Positions 1 through 8,188 of a stretch of DNA of 31,389 nucleotides are shown in pieces. Source of the stretch: a virus. The stretch covers positions 1 to 31,389 of IMG/VR virus record IMGVR_UViG_3300045977_000211. One strand, written 5' to 3'. Each line of letters starts with the position of its first letter. Position 1 is the stretch's first letter. The translations under genes were made by a program, and so were the position numbers. The notes below the pieces were generated by a model. The model had not been told where the DNA came from and ran no database searches. It saw nothing but the letters and a program-made list of their open reading frames with translations.

Positions 1-641
1 GCATCGAGGTCAGCGGGGTCGACCGCCCAGAGGCGGCCCTTCCACTCGGTGATGTTCGTCAGCCGCGGCGGGGCACTACCCAGGTCGTCAGGGGCGGGCA
101 GCGTGCCCAGCGCCTCGTCCGACGTGTCGCTCGAATACGTCGTCGTGCTGTTGTCGTCCAAGTCGAACCACGGGAAGTACTCGGTCCCGGGGCCGTCCGA
201 CGTCCGGTAGACGCGGCGACAGTTGACCGCCGAGTCGCCGGCAATCGGGATGTTGGTGACGTCGATGAATTGATTCGTCACCGACACCTCGGCGCTCTCG
301 GGCCCGAGGGTCGTCTCCATGAGGATGTTCCCCACGGCGTCTTTGACGGCAAACGCGACCTTGACCTTGAAGGTCCCCGTCAGGCTTCCGGCGGCGCCGG
401 CGGCGAGGAATACGACGTGCGACGGCGGCGCGAGGCTGAGGGGATACAACAGGCCGTCTGCGTCCAACCACACGGGCCGCGTGGTGCAGTTGACGATCAC
501 AACGTTGCGGTTCATCACGGCGCCCCGCAGCCGCGTGCCCGACAGCACCGTCACCCCGGTCGGGAGCGTCAGCGTCTGGATCGACCCGTCGGTGAACAGC
601 AGCTGCAGGCTCGTGCCGGCCGCGACGACAGAGAACGGCAT
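1..641 (-). CDS. Virion-region protein, propeller-like, partial (3' end off window)
   Basis: This gene is open from an ATG at 641 to the window edge, giving at least 213 residues with no stop. It starts three bases after the stop of the upstream gene, with a GGAG ribosome site (TTGGAGCC) about 10 nt before the ATG. The N-terminal half is beta-rich. Around residues 140-213 it carries the pattern RRVYRTSDG, YFPWFDLDDN, TTTYSSDT and KGRLWAVDP, which recurs in large phage structural proteins that lead into beta-propeller repeats. I infer a tail- or stabilisation-type virion protein. Exact role and length are unknown because the gene is truncated. Confidence 0.65.
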   Translation of the reverse strand, partial: MPFSVVAAGTSLQLLFTDGSIQTLTLPTGVTVLSGTRLRGAVMNRNVVIVNCTTRPVWLDADGLLYPLSLAPPSHVVFLAAGAAGSLTGTFKVKVAFAVKDAVGNILMETTLGPESAEVSVTNQFIDVTNIPIAGDSAVNCRRVYRTSDGPGTEYFPWFDLDDNSTTTYSSDTSDEALGTLPAPDDLGSAPPRLTNITEWKGRLWAVDPADLD

Positions 642-644
642 GAG

Positions 645-1883
645 TCAGATGGCTCCAATCAGGCCGATGGCCCCCACGGTGTCGATGTTGTCGAGGCTCG
701 ACCACACCCCGGCGGTGGTGCGTTCGAGGCCGTACAGCACATTACTGCCGTCGAGCGTGACGAGGTAGAGCCGGTTGGCGGCGACGACGTAGCCGCGCAC
801 GCGCACCTGGGCGGGTGCGAGCGCCGCGAGGTCCTTGTCGACACTCCAGCTGGAGCCATCGAACTTGTAGACATCGAGCACGCCAGCGGTCGAATTGGTG
901 TACACCGCGTAGAGCTCGCTGTTGAACACGAACAGGGCGTCGAAGAAGTTAGCGTTGGCCGAGGACGTGCCGGTCAGCGAGGTCGTGACGGTCCCGTCCG
1001 GCGTGCGCTTTTGAATGAGCGCGGCGGTCCCGGCCGGCGCGGCCGTCGCCGCGTAGAGGCTTCCCTGGAAGGCGCACAGCGACGTGTAGCTGCTCTGACT
1101 GGCGGCGGCCGTCTGTCCGACCGTATAGGCGCTATCACTCAGCTTGGCCCGGTGGAGCCGGGCGCTGCTGCCGCCTGACCGCGTAGAGCCGATCCACAGC
1201 TCCCCCAGCCACCAGCAGCCACAGATCAGATTCTCGGTCGCCGCGACGAACGAGCTGCCGATGCACAGCGTCGTGTAGTCGCCGGTGACGGGATCGACAC
1301 GATAGACGTAGTTGGACAGCCCGCCGGTGCCCGTCACGCAGCAGAAGATCGCGTCGTCGCCGGTGAAGATCCATTCGATGGCGCCGGCCGAGAGAAATTG
1401 CGTGACGCGATAGGCGGTGGTGCCGTCGAAGGCGTAGAGTCCGCCGCGCGGACTGTCAGCAGGGAAGTAAATCCGACCCTTGTAGCTGAGCGCGGCGCGC
1501 ACGAGCGGGACCGCGGTCGTCAACGTCTGATGCGTGTTCTGGACGTCGACGCCGCCGGGAATCGAGTCGCCGGCGTCAAATGCGGCGTCCGCTACCAGTT
1601 TCGAGAACCACGCGGTCGGGGGATTCGTGTGGCCCGCGACCCAGAGCCGGCGGGCGTTGGGGGCGGCCAACGGCACCGCCATGAAGCCGCCCACGGTACC
1701 GGCCAGGGCGGAGCCGTTGAGGCGCTGCAAGCCGAAGCGCTTGCGGATACCGAGGCGGCCCTCCTCGCGAAAGGCCTCCCAGTTCTGGGCCCGCGCAAAC
1801 TCGCCATCGGTGTGCTTGAGCGGATTCTTCGTCAGGTTGACGCCGAATGCGCCGAGCTGGTCGAGATTCCGCAACTCGCCCAT
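645..1883 (-). CDS. Propeller-like phage structural protein
   Basis: A protein of 412 aa that begins with MGELRNLDQLGAFGVN, followed by NPLKHTDGEFARAQNWE and RLGIRKRFG. Such an opening is common in phage virion proteins that then run into repeated blade-like segments. Blades visible here include RIYFPADSPRGGLYAFDG, YVYRVDPVTGDYTTL, GSLYAATAAP and SELYAVYTN. I chose ATG 1883 over a longer frame opening because it overlaps the upstream stop as TGATG and fits translational coupling. Probably a tail or head-to-tail stabilisation component made together with the partial gene at 1-641. The exact family was not recognised. Confidence 0.7.
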   Translation of the reverse strand: MGELRNLDQLGAFGVNLTKNPLKHTDGEFARAQNWEAFREEGRLGIRKRFGLQRLNGSALAGTVGGFMAVPLAAPNARRLWVAGHTNPPTAWFSKLVADAAFDAGDSIPGGVDVQNTHQTLTTAVPLVRAALSYKGRIYFPADSPRGGLYAFDGTTAYRVTQFLSAGAIEWIFTGDDAIFCCVTGTGGLSNYVYRVDPVTGDYTTLCIGSSFVAATENLICGCWWLGELWIGSTRSGGSSARLHRAKLSDSAYTVGQTAAASQSSYTSLCAFQGSLYAATAAPAGTAALIQKRTPDGTVTTSLTGTSSANANFFDALFVFNSELYAVYTNSTAGVLDVYKFDGSSWSVDKDLAALAPAQVRVRGYVVAANRLYLVTLDGSNVLYGLERTTAGVWSSLDNIDTVGAIGLIGAI

Positions 1884-2596
1884 CAGTCGTCGTCCCAGTT
1901 CTCGAACATCCCCATTGCGATTTCCGGGTCCTGGAGAGAGCGCGGTGTCGCCCCGGTGATGATGTTCTCGGCCTCCGTGGCGTAGATCTGCAGCCACGTC
2001 GGGTCCGGCTGCTGGTCCTCCCGCTGCTTCGCGAGACAGAACGCCGTGGCGTAGGCGATGAGCGCCTGGTCGGACTCACCGGGAATCGGGTTGTCCTGGG
2101 CGGAGGTTTGACTGCCGATGGTGGGCACGTAGCCCAGCTCGAGGAGGATCTCGGCGTTGACTTGCGGCGCGGCCTTGATCGTCGGCGCCGCGACGGGTCC
2201 CCCGGCGCCCACGAGGTCGTAGAAGATAATCCCGATCTGCGTGGCTTCTTGCGCTGTGACCGCGAGCGCCGCCTCGAACTCATCGCTCGCGTAGTCCTTG
2301 CGCACGAACCGCAGGTTGGGATAGCTGCTCGGCACCCGCGCCCGAATGTGCGTGACGTCGTGGACATCCACCGGGACGCCGCTGAGCGCGTTGCTGCTCG
2401 CCGCCAGCGACACGTTCGTGATGTCGATGGTGTAGTGGTGTTTCTGGTACGTGTCCTTCAGCTTGCGCCAGAGGTCTTTCGCGCCGAGGTTGATCAAACG
2501 AATGATCTCGGCCGACGTCCAGAACTGATCCGTGGCGGCGGGCGCGACGAGATTGTCGCGCACCGCCGTCTCCAGCGCTGACAGCAGGGTCGCCAT
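1883..2596 (-). CDS. Phage head-tail adaptor (SU10-adaptor-like)
   Basis: A 237-aa protein. The start (VRDNL, FWTSAEIIRLINLGAKDLWRKL, residues about 12-47) is the typical helical opening of podovirus adaptor or head-to-tail joining proteins. It is followed by a beta-rich middle with PVDVHDVTHIRA and a C-terminal helix-rich part with ALIAYATAFCLAKQREDQ. Such proteins attach below the portal ring and connect it to the tail. The stop overlaps the start of the next structural gene by one base. The family assignment comes from the motif pattern and position among structural genes; a head-completion protein of another family is the main alternative. Confidence 0.6.
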   Translation of the reverse strand: MATLLSALETAVRDNLVAPAATDQFWTSAEIIRLINLGAKDLWRKLKDTYQKHHYTIDITNVSLAASSNALSGVPVDVHDVTHIRARVPSSYPNLRFVRKDYASDEFEAALAVTAQEATQIGIIFYDLVGAGGPVAAPTIKAAPQVNAEILLELGYVPTIGSQTSAQDNPIPGESDQALIAYATAFCLAKQREDQQPDPTWLQIYATEAENIITGATPRSLQDPEIAMGMFENWDDD

Positions 2597-2600
2597 CGCC

Positions 2601-3041
2601 CTACGTCAGATACTCACCGCCGACCGAGAACGTCGCGGCGTCGTTTGCGACCGTCGCCACGACGCGCCACGTGAGCCCGAGGTGATCGGACTCTTTCACG
2701 TTGGCAACTTCCTCCACGCCCGGGTACAGCGTGAGCGTCGTGCACGCGACCAAGGCGAGCGCGGCCGTAGCCGCGCCCGCGACGTCGACCCAGGTCCCGG
2801 ACACTGGGTCCTTGACCTGGATCTTGACCGTCACCGTCGCCCCGCCGCCGCCGGCGCCGAGGACGGTGATGTTGACGAACAACCGCACGCCCGCGTGCTG
2901 GTAGTTCTTCATCTCCGCGCTGTTGTGCGCCGCGGCCGCACGGCTCTCGGACGGCAAGAGCGTGCCGATGACGTGCGATTTGGAGGCGGCTTCACCCACC
3001 GCCAGGGCGGCGAGCGGCGTTTCGACTGGCGTGTTGTTCAT
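2601..3041 (-). CDS. Conserved virion-region protein, function unknown
   Basis: 146 aa. ATG at 3041 is preceded by a GAGAGAGG ribosome site and is preferred to an in-frame opening 102 nt upstream, which would run into the preceding gene. The N-terminal part (ETPLAALAVGEAASKSHVIGT) is followed by a beta-sandwich-like pattern with alternating hydrophobics: VRLFVNITVLG, TVTVKIQVKDPVSGTWVD, GLTWRVVATVAN. Phages with this gene order often carry small beta-sandwich decoration or tail proteins here. The ending close to the adaptor start (5 bp gap) places it in the late operon. No specific family is claimed. Confidence 0.6.
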   Translation of the reverse strand: MNNTPVETPLAALAVGEAASKSHVIGTLLPSESRAAAAHNSAEMKNYQHAGVRLFVNITVLGAGGGGATVTVKIQVKDPVSGTWVDVAGAATAALALVACTTLTLYPGVEEVANVKESDHLGLTWRVVATVANDAATFSVGGEYLT

Positions 3042-3073
3042 ATGAGGCCTCTCTCTCGCGTAGGAGACGTGGC

Positions 3074-4087
3074 CTACGCCGGCTGGCCGACCTCGCGGTT
3101 TGTGCCGACGCCCGCCGCCGTCGCGTCGATCGAGGTGTTCCACCAGACATCCGTCGCGGAGCCCACGACGTCCGGCGTGTTGAAGTTCGCCGTCGCGGTC
3201 TGGAAGAAGTTGTAGATGATGAAGTTGCCCGCCCCGCCGCCGTTCGCCATGTTGCAGACGACGGTGGTGTTCGGCGTGCCCCCATCCGTGAACAGGTTGT
3301 TCTGCACGCGGCAGCGGAAGCCGGCGATCTTGATGCCGTTGGTGAACTCCAAGAACTCGTTATCGACGATGGTCCACTCCAACTGGCCAACGCCGATGTT
3401 GCCGACGCCGAGGATACAGAAGGCCGTGACGGCTCCGAACTTACAGTTGCGCACGACGACGTTGAAGCAGCCGCCGGTGTCGGAGATCCCATCCTGCCCG
3501 GACGCGAACCGGCAGTTGATGAACTCCGCGTGCGAGGCGTCCTTCTCGTCGTCGCCGCTGTCGGCCGTTCGATGGAGCTGGACGCACGCGGCGTCACTCG
3601 GGCCGGCAAAGAGCACGTTGACCACACGCCAGCCCTGCTGCTGCAGCTTCAGGAGAGGGGTGGCGGCCGTGGGGCTCGCCGGCGTCGTCCAGGTGTTCGC
3701 CGCTTCCTGACCACCATCGGGCGTGTCGTCCGCATGGCGCGGCCGATTGCCGGCGCCGATGATTGTGACGTCGAAAATCTGCGCCGGAGCGGTGAGCTGC
3801 TCGCGGATCTTGCCCCGGAACACGATCGTGTCCCCGCTGTCGAGCACCGCAAATGCGGCCGCCATCGTCAGGAACGCGGTCCCCCACGAGCGCCCGTCGT
3901 AACTGTCCGACCCGAGATTGGCGTCGACGTAGTAGACGGCCCCGTTCGGCTCGAGCCCGCCGAGCGGGATGAGATTCCCGCCGACATTGAGGAGCGCCTG
4001 ACTCCCGAGGACGCCGATGCCAGCCGCGGACGGCATGTCGCGGATATCGCCGGCGCGGGAGAACTTCTGGAGGTATTGCGTGGCCAT
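3074..4087 (-). CDS. Parallel beta-helix (pectate-lyase-like) virion protein
   Basis: 337 aa. After a 40-residue lead comes AVYYVDANLGSDSYDGRSWG with FLTMAAAFAVLDSGDTIVF (about residues 50-90), the usual entry into right-handed beta-helix proteins. It is followed by stacked coils such as VVNVLFAG, AEFINCRFASG, VVVRNCKFGAV, TIVDNEFLEFTNG and CRVQNNLFTD. The repeated N-C-x-F and N-N-x-F turns are diagnostic of the fold. In phages such proteins act as tailspikes, glycan-binding fibres or decoration proteins. Its place between the capsid gene and the adaptor fits a virion protein. Whether it has enzymatic activity cannot be seen. SD AAAGGGG lies upstream of ATG 4087. Confidence 0.75.
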   Translation of the reverse strand: MATQYLQKFSRAGDIRDMPSAAGIGVLGSQALLNVGGNLIPLGGLEPNGAVYYVDANLGSDSYDGRSWGTAFLTMAAAFAVLDSGDTIVFRGKIREQLTAPAQIFDVTIIGAGNRPRHADDTPDGGQEAANTWTTPASPTAATPLLKLQQQGWRVVNVLFAGPSDAACVQLHRTADSGDDEKDASHAEFINCRFASGQDGISDTGGCFNVVVRNCKFGAVTAFCILGVGNIGVGQLEWTIVDNEFLEFTNGIKIAGFRCRVQNNLFTDGGTPNTTVVCNMANGGGAGNFIIYNFFQTATANFNTPDVVGSATDVWWNTSIDATAAGVGTNREVGQPA

Positions 4088-4115
4088 CGAGGAACCCCTT
4101 TCTAGGACAGAAAGC

Positions 4116-4139
4116 GGGGTGGAGCCTCGGCCCCACCCC
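4116..4139 (-). terminator. Hairpin between two late genes (weak terminator or processing site)
   Basis: Read on the minus strand, GGGGTGG and CCACCCC form a 7-bp stem extended by a G-T and G-C/C-G pairs around a small loop. It is followed by GCTTTCT, so the T tract is short. A second small dyad (CTTTCT/AGAAAG) follows directly, before the ribosome site of the beta-helix gene. It could attenuate transcription or stabilise the downstream transcript. Confidence 0.4.
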
Positions 4140-4165
4140 TAATTGTGGACGAACAGAACGCGAGT

Positions 4166-4177
4166 GGAGCCGGCTCC
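4166..4177. repeat. Dispersed palindrome GGAGCCGGCTCC, copy 1
   Basis: Perfect 12-bp palindrome in the non-coding gap directly after the stop of the 4177-4644 gene. Related copies occur at 8568-8579, 12986-12999 (one base different), 21364-21377, 27030-27043 (one base different) and 29731-29748. See findings for a possible protein-binding role. Confidence 0.5.
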
Positions 4178-4644
4178 TATGCGGAGCCGACAATCGCGAA
4201 GCCGACCGGCGCGTCCGCCGCGTCGCTCTTGGTGGTGCCCGACGACGTGGTGTGGCAGTCGAGCGTGAGGCCCGTGCCGAACATCAGGCCCGCGGGATAG
4301 CACTGGCAGGCCTCCTGGCCGCCGCCGCCCGTCCCGAGGAACATGATGCCCAGCTCCGCGTTGGCGCCCTGGGCGGACGCGTGGTCGGAGCCTTTGACGT
4401 ACGCGGTCGTCGCCGAGCTCGTCGGCTTGCGCAGAAACAGCGCGTAGAGCCGGCAGGCGACGTCGGCCACTACGACGTCGGCCGAGTCGAGGCCGCTGAC
4501 GGGCACGAACTGCAGCTCGATGCCGGGCTTATGTTGCGAGAGATACGAGAACAGCGTGCGCAGTTGCGCTTGCGATGCGGCTGCTCGTGTGGTTTCCAGC
4601 GCCTTCTGTCGGACGCTGAGTTGGCTCGCCAAGGTCAAAGCCAT
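4177..4644 (-). CDS. Virion-region protein, function unknown
   Basis: 155 aa, ATG with a strong GGAGG ribosome site nine bases upstream. The N-terminal 35 residues are helical and charged (LSVRQKALETTRAAASQAQLRTLFSYLSQ). The rest is beta-rich with VVVADVACRLYALFLRK and a glycine-rich loop (GTGGGGQEACQCYPAGLMFGTG). I do not recognise the family. Its position two genes after the capsid protein makes a head-decoration or other minor virion role plausible, as inference only. A perfect GGAGCCGGCTCC palindrome overlaps the last base of its stop codon. Confidence 0.6.
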   Translation of the reverse strand: MALTLASQLSVRQKALETTRAAASQAQLRTLFSYLSQHKPGIELQFVPVSGLDSADVVVADVACRLYALFLRKPTSSATTAYVKGSDHASAQGANAELGIMFLGTGGGGQEACQCYPAGLMFGTGLTLDCHTTSSGTTKSDAADAPVGFAIVGSA

Positions 4645-4671
4645 GTGCGATTACCTCCGTGCCGAGCGGTC

Positions 4672-5211
4672 CTAGGACGTCTCGGCCCTTTGCGTGGATG
4701 GAATGACGTTCGAGGCCGGGGGTTGATAGCCCTGGACGAACGTCGTGGACCCGGTGCGGACCTGTTTCCCGAACCATGCCGAGGAGCCACGTTGGTCCGC
4801 TTCGTCATTCGTGGCCGCGTCGAGCCGAGCGGCGCGTTCGGCGTCGAGCCGCTCGATGTGGTCAGCGAACTTATCATCGCCGCCCATGCGCCATTTGTCC
4901 ATTTTCCGCAGGTCCTCGATGAGCGCGAGGTTCCAGACCGTGTGAAACGGCTGGATGCCCGTGACGCCCAGGAGGCGATGTTCCCAGCAGAACCGAAGGT
5001 CGGGATGGCGTTCCGGACTCGCGAGTCGCAGAATCCCCGGGCTGCGCGTCACGCGGCGCGCGAGGATATAGGCCGGCTCCTGCATGGATGGGAACACCAC
5101 GAGCTGATCGTCGAATTGCTGCAGCAGGAGCAGCCACGACTCCGGCGGCTTGGCGAGGCCGAACGGATTCGTCGTGTCGAGCCAGTTGTGCCCGGTGTAG
5201 CCGTCGAGCAT
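4672..5211 (-). CDS. Late-operon protein, function unknown
   Basis: 179 aa, not recognised. The N-terminal 120 residues look globular (GHNWLDTTNPFG, WLLLLQQFDDQLVVFPSMQ, AYILARRVTRSPGILRL, GIQPFHTVWNLALIEDLRKMDKW). The C-terminal 60 are charged, then low-complexity (HIERLDAERAARLDAATNDEADQ, then a Ser/Thr/Gly-rich tail). It starts five bases after the preceding gene's stop. Its ribosome site (AAGTAGG) is weak, so translation is probably coupled to the upstream gene. Proteins at this position after the capsid gene are often minor virion or assembly proteins, but nothing in the sequence proves that. Confidence 0.6.
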   Translation of the reverse strand: MLDGYTGHNWLDTTNPFGLAKPPESWLLLLQQFDDQLVVFPSMQEPAYILARRVTRSPGILRLASPERHPDLRFCWEHRLLGVTGIQPFHTVWNLALIEDLRKMDKWRMGGDDKFADHIERLDAERAARLDAATNDEADQRGSSAWFGKQVRTGSTTFVQGYQPPASNVIPSTQRAETS

Positions 5212-5215
5212 CGGC

Positions 5216-5635
5216 CTACTTGTCGGCCATGACGCCGGCGAAGCCCGCGTCCTCGGTCAGCGGGTTCCTGCCCGCCAGCCGATTCAGCTCCGCGTCCCAG
5301 CCCTGCCGCTCGAGGAAGGCGTGCTGCCGATCGGGCGGCAGCTTCGAGCGGTCGATCGCTTCCGGGTTGGCCGTCTGCTCGATCGGCGTGCAGGGGAACT
5401 GCTCGGGATATTCCTTGATCCCGATCAGCGACTGGTGCTGGTGCTCGAACGCCGGATCGTAGGTGCCCATCACCGGCAGCCGCCGGAACCCCATCTGCGC
5501 GTAGACGAGATTCATCGGCTTTTCCTGATGGGGGTCGAGCGCAAAGCTCTGCCCGTTGAACTCCCAGGACACCCGCCGGGAGCTGCGGTTGACGACGGTG
5601 ACGACCTCGCCCGGGTTGAACTCGTAATCAGCCAT
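5216..5635 (-). CDS. Late-operon protein, function unknown
   Basis: 139 aa. I prefer ATG 5635 to the in-frame TTG at 5650 because GGAG lies nine bases upstream of the ATG. The first 60 residues are a small beta domain (YEFNPGEVVTVVNRSSRRVSWEFNGQSFAL, then HQEKPMNLVYAQMGFRRLP). The rest is extended and charged, ending GFAGVMADK. It is the first gene after the capsid terminator, so it is either expressed by read-through or from an unseen promoter. No family recognised. Confidence 0.6.
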   Translation of the reverse strand: MADYEFNPGEVVTVVNRSSRRVSWEFNGQSFALDPHQEKPMNLVYAQMGFRRLPVMGTYDPAFEHQHQSLIGIKEYPEQFPCTPIEQTANPEAIDRSKLPPDRQHAFLERQGWDAELNRLAGRNPLTEDAGFAGVMADK

Positions 5636-5648
5636 TGAAGTCGGCTCC

Positions 5649-5690
5649 AAAAGTGACGCCGGCTGGGGGTATGCGCCCCCGGCCGGCGTC
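5649..5690 (-). terminator. Strong Rho-independent terminator after the capsid gene
   Basis: On the minus strand GACGCCGGC and GCCGGCGTC (9 perfect pairs) enclose a wobble and a GGGGG/CCCCC extension, giving a stem of about 15 bp with a 6-nt loop. It is followed by ACTTTT. It lies between the stop of the major capsid gene and the next late gene. A terminator directly after the capsid gene is a known way for phages to boost capsid mRNA relative to distal genes. Confidence 0.8.
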
Positions 5691-5734
5691 CCGCTTCAGA
5701 GGTTATCTGGCGCGTGTGTGCTTGCGTTCGTGAC

Positions 5735-7138
5735 CTACTCCGCGCGGACGACGATCAGGGACTGGCCCGTCACGGAGTCGAGCCGGGCGTTGTAGCCCGG
5801 GTAGCGGCAGTGGTTCTGGTAACGCTTGCGGTACCAGCCCTCGAAGCTATCGCGGCCCGAGCTGCCCGTGCCGACGCGCACGAGAATCGAGCCGTCCTCC
5901 TGCACCCACTCACCGGGCGAGGCCTGATAGCGGACCCAGCCGCTGTTCTCCTCGTCAATGAGCATCATCACGTCGAGCGGGAAATCCCGAATCGGCGTGA
6001 CGGGCACTTCGCCGGCCGTGACGTCCATCTGCTTGAACGCCTTGGTCAGCACGTCGGGATTGCTCAGCGTGGCCTGGACGCTGTAGCGGCGGTCGGGCTG
6101 GGCCAGCTTGAGGTAAAGCCGCCGTGTCGAGTGATGCGCCAGGATGCGCGTGATGCGCGATCCGAGCTTCTGGTCGAGCACGTCCGACACCTGCTGGAGT
6201 AGATCCTCGGAGAGGCTGCCGGTGCCCGCCTTCACGTAGGACTGATACGCCCCGTAGATCGAGCGGTCCACGTTGAAGTAGTTGTTGCGGATGGTCCCGT
6301 CGTCGACGAGCGCCATCATGCCCCACGCGGCCTTCTCCCACGACGTGTCCACGACGTCCGTGACGGAGCTGTTCGCCGCCTGGACGATGTAGTCGTTGTC
6401 GGCCACGGTGCCGCCGGGCGCGGCGTCGAGCGTGATCGAGGCGCCCGAGCTCGCGCACGAGACGACCTTCCGGATACCGGAGCGCAGCACGCCGGTCGCC
6501 GGATTCACGAAGCCCACGAACATGCCGGGGCGAATAAAGCGGTTGCCGAAGTTCGACTGCGTGAGGCCGCCGGGGTTGTCGATGGCGATCGTGGCGGAGC
6601 CGGGGGCGCCGTTCACGTAGGCGAGCACGCCGCGCCCGTCAAGGGTGAGCGCCGCCTCCTCCATCCGCGCGATGTCCTTGATCAGCTTGTTCATCTCGTT
6701 GGTGCGCGCGGCCTTGAATGCGCCCTTCGAGCTGCGGCTGTCGTGGATCGCTTCCGACGTCAGGCGCACGCGCGCCATGAGCTTTCGCTGGCCGATGCGC
6801 ACCTGCACGTTGCCCTGGGCGCCGGCGTCCGCGAACGCGCCGTCCTCACCGACCCACATGGGGGAGGTGTTGCGGGTGACGTCCGCGGTGTAGACGACTT
6901 CCCGGCCGGCGAACTCGACGGTTTCGGGCTTGAGCAGATCGCTCAGCGGATTGCGGTTGTTGGTCTGGTCCGCGACGAAATCTTCGTAGTAGTCCTTGTA
7001 GATGCCGTCGATGGACTGGGTGTCGGCGCCGGCCATGCCGATGACGACGGGAACGGAGAGGGCCGCCGGGAGCAAGCCCAACGCCCAGAGCGTCAGGGTG
7101 ATGCCGGCGAGCCAGTAACGGAGACGGGTGCTGTTCAC
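5735..7138 (-). CDS. Major capsid protein (HK97-fold type)
   Basis: 467 aa. The portal-scaffold-capsid order and sequence support the call: an N-terminal arm with SIDGIYKDYYE and NNRNPLSDLL (residues 42-69), RKLMARVRLTSEAIHDSRSS, a long central body, and PLDVMMLIDEENSGWVRYQ plus YNARLDSVTGQSLIVVRAE at the end. It forms the icosahedral shell. The start is GTG 7138, because an AGGAGG ribosome site that overlaps the scaffold stop lies 10 nt upstream; ATG 7036 has no such site. With this start the protein opens with a hydrophobic stretch (residues 8-34, LAGITLTLWALGLLPAALS) resembling a signal or membrane segment, unusual for a capsid protein. Confidence 0.85.
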   Translation of the reverse strand: MNSTRLRYWLAGITLTLWALGLLPAALSVPVVIGMAGADTQSIDGIYKDYYEDFVADQTNNRNPLSDLLKPETVEFAGREVVYTADVTRNTSPMWVGEDGAFADAGAQGNVQVRIGQRKLMARVRLTSEAIHDSRSSKGAFKAARTNEMNKLIKDIARMEEAALTLDGRGVLAYVNGAPGSATIAIDNPGGLTQSNFGNRFIRPGMFVGFVNPATGVLRSGIRKVVSCASSGASITLDAAPGGTVADNDYIVQAANSSVTDVVDTSWEKAAWGMMALVDDGTIRNNYFNVDRSIYGAYQSYVKAGTGSLSEDLLQQVSDVLDQKLGSRITRILAHHSTRRLYLKLAQPDRRYSVQATLSNPDVLTKAFKQMDVTAGEVPVTPIRDFPLDVMMLIDEENSGWVRYQASPGEWVQEDGSILVRVGTGSSGRDSFEGWYRKRYQNHCRYPGYNARLDSVTGQSLIVVRAE

Positions 7139-7152
7139 GGGCGACGAACCTC

Positions 7153-8121
7153 CTAGCCGCGCGCGGCGAAGTAAGCATCCGCCGCGGCCTCGTGGACCTC
7201 GGCGGCATTCGCTCGGTTCGGCTGTTGGGGCTGCTGGCCGACGACCGTGGAGCCGGGGCCACCGCGGGGAAGGCGCGGCGGGCCGGCGGGCTGCGGTCGA
7301 CGGGGTGGCAACCCGTTGTTGTTGGGGACAGGACGGTTGGCCGGCACGATCACGCCCGTGCGGAACATGTTGACGAACTCATCGACCACGGTGACGTCGC
7401 CGGCGCGGTAGCGCGCCGAGGCGTTCTTGTCCGTCTCGAGAAACGTGACGAACGCCGTGTCGAGCATCTTCTTGGCGCTGTCGTGCAGCGCTTGGCCCTG
7501 CTGCAGGTTGTACAGCTTGGCGATGCCCTTGTCGAACGCGGACCACATCCGCTCGGCGGTGTCCTGCCAGCGCGCGGCGCTCTCGGATTGGAACCCCTGC
7601 ACGGCATCGGGCAGGCCGAGGAGCTTGTCCGCCTGGTCCAGCAGCGGCCGCAGCTTCGGAAACAGCTTGTACATCGCCGCCATGGCTTTGCGGTCGATGT
7701 CGGTGAGCTGCGCCTCAGCGGGGTCCTGCGGCGGCGGTTGCACCCCGGTCAACGCGCCGATCTGGCGCATCAACAGGGCGTTCTGCGCCTGCAGTTGCTG
7801 GAACTGTTGGGTCTGCGTGGTGAGTTGCGTCTGCAGCGTCGTGTAGCGCTGCTCGTGCTGTTCCGGCGTGAAGGCCGTCTGCCTCGGGTCCTGTCCAGCA
7901 ACAGCGGGCGTCCGCCGCGAGGGCTGCTGAACGGGGGCGGGGGGCGTCCCGCCCGTCTGCTGGCGATCCGGGTCATCGGCTGCCAGCGCCGCGTCATCGA
8001 CGTCGTAGTCGGGGTGCGCGGACGGATCGATCGGAGGATCATCTCCGCCGCCGCCGCCTCCGCCATCTGGCGGAGCGAGTAGTTCAAAGTGGCACCCCCA
8101 CGAACGCCAAAGTCGAAACAT
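7153..8121 (-). CDS. Capsid scaffolding protein
   Basis: 322 aa between portal and capsid genes, the classic scaffold position. The first 85 residues are disordered, with a glycine run and acidic and proline-rich stretches. Residues about 88-124 form a Gln-rich coiled coil (HEQRYTTLQTQLTTQTQQFQQ region, then NALLMRQIGAL). A helical middle follows (AMAAMYKLFPKLRPLLDQADKLL, WQDTAERMWSAFDKGIAKLY), then a Pro/Gly/Asn-rich tail ending ADAYFAARG. The ATG at 8121 has GGGAGG just upstream and is preferred to the TTG one codon earlier. Scaffolds direct shell assembly and leave or are degraded. No protease gene is visible here. Confidence 0.75.
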   Translation of the reverse strand: MFRLWRSWGCHFELLAPPDGGGGGGGDDPPIDPSAHPDYDVDDAALAADDPDRQQTGGTPPAPVQQPSRRTPAVAGQDPRQTAFTPEQHEQRYTTLQTQLTTQTQQFQQLQAQNALLMRQIGALTGVQPPPQDPAEAQLTDIDRKAMAAMYKLFPKLRPLLDQADKLLGLPDAVQGFQSESAARWQDTAERMWSAFDKGIAKLYNLQQGQALHDSAKKMLDTAFVTFLETDKNASARYRAGDVTVVDEFVNMFRTGVIVPANRPVPNNNGLPPRRPQPAGPPRLPRGGPGSTVVGQQPQQPNRANAAEVHEAAADAYFAARG

Positions 8122-8188
8122 CAATCCTCCCTACGAATTACCAAGGTGGCTCGGCCAGAGATCACCACAGCCGCGCGCTTCCCGTCAA

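Noticed and set aside
2660-2680. Second CACGTG core (about 2668) as another parS
   Set aside because: Flanking bases do not match the TGTT/AAAC arms and it lies within a coding region.
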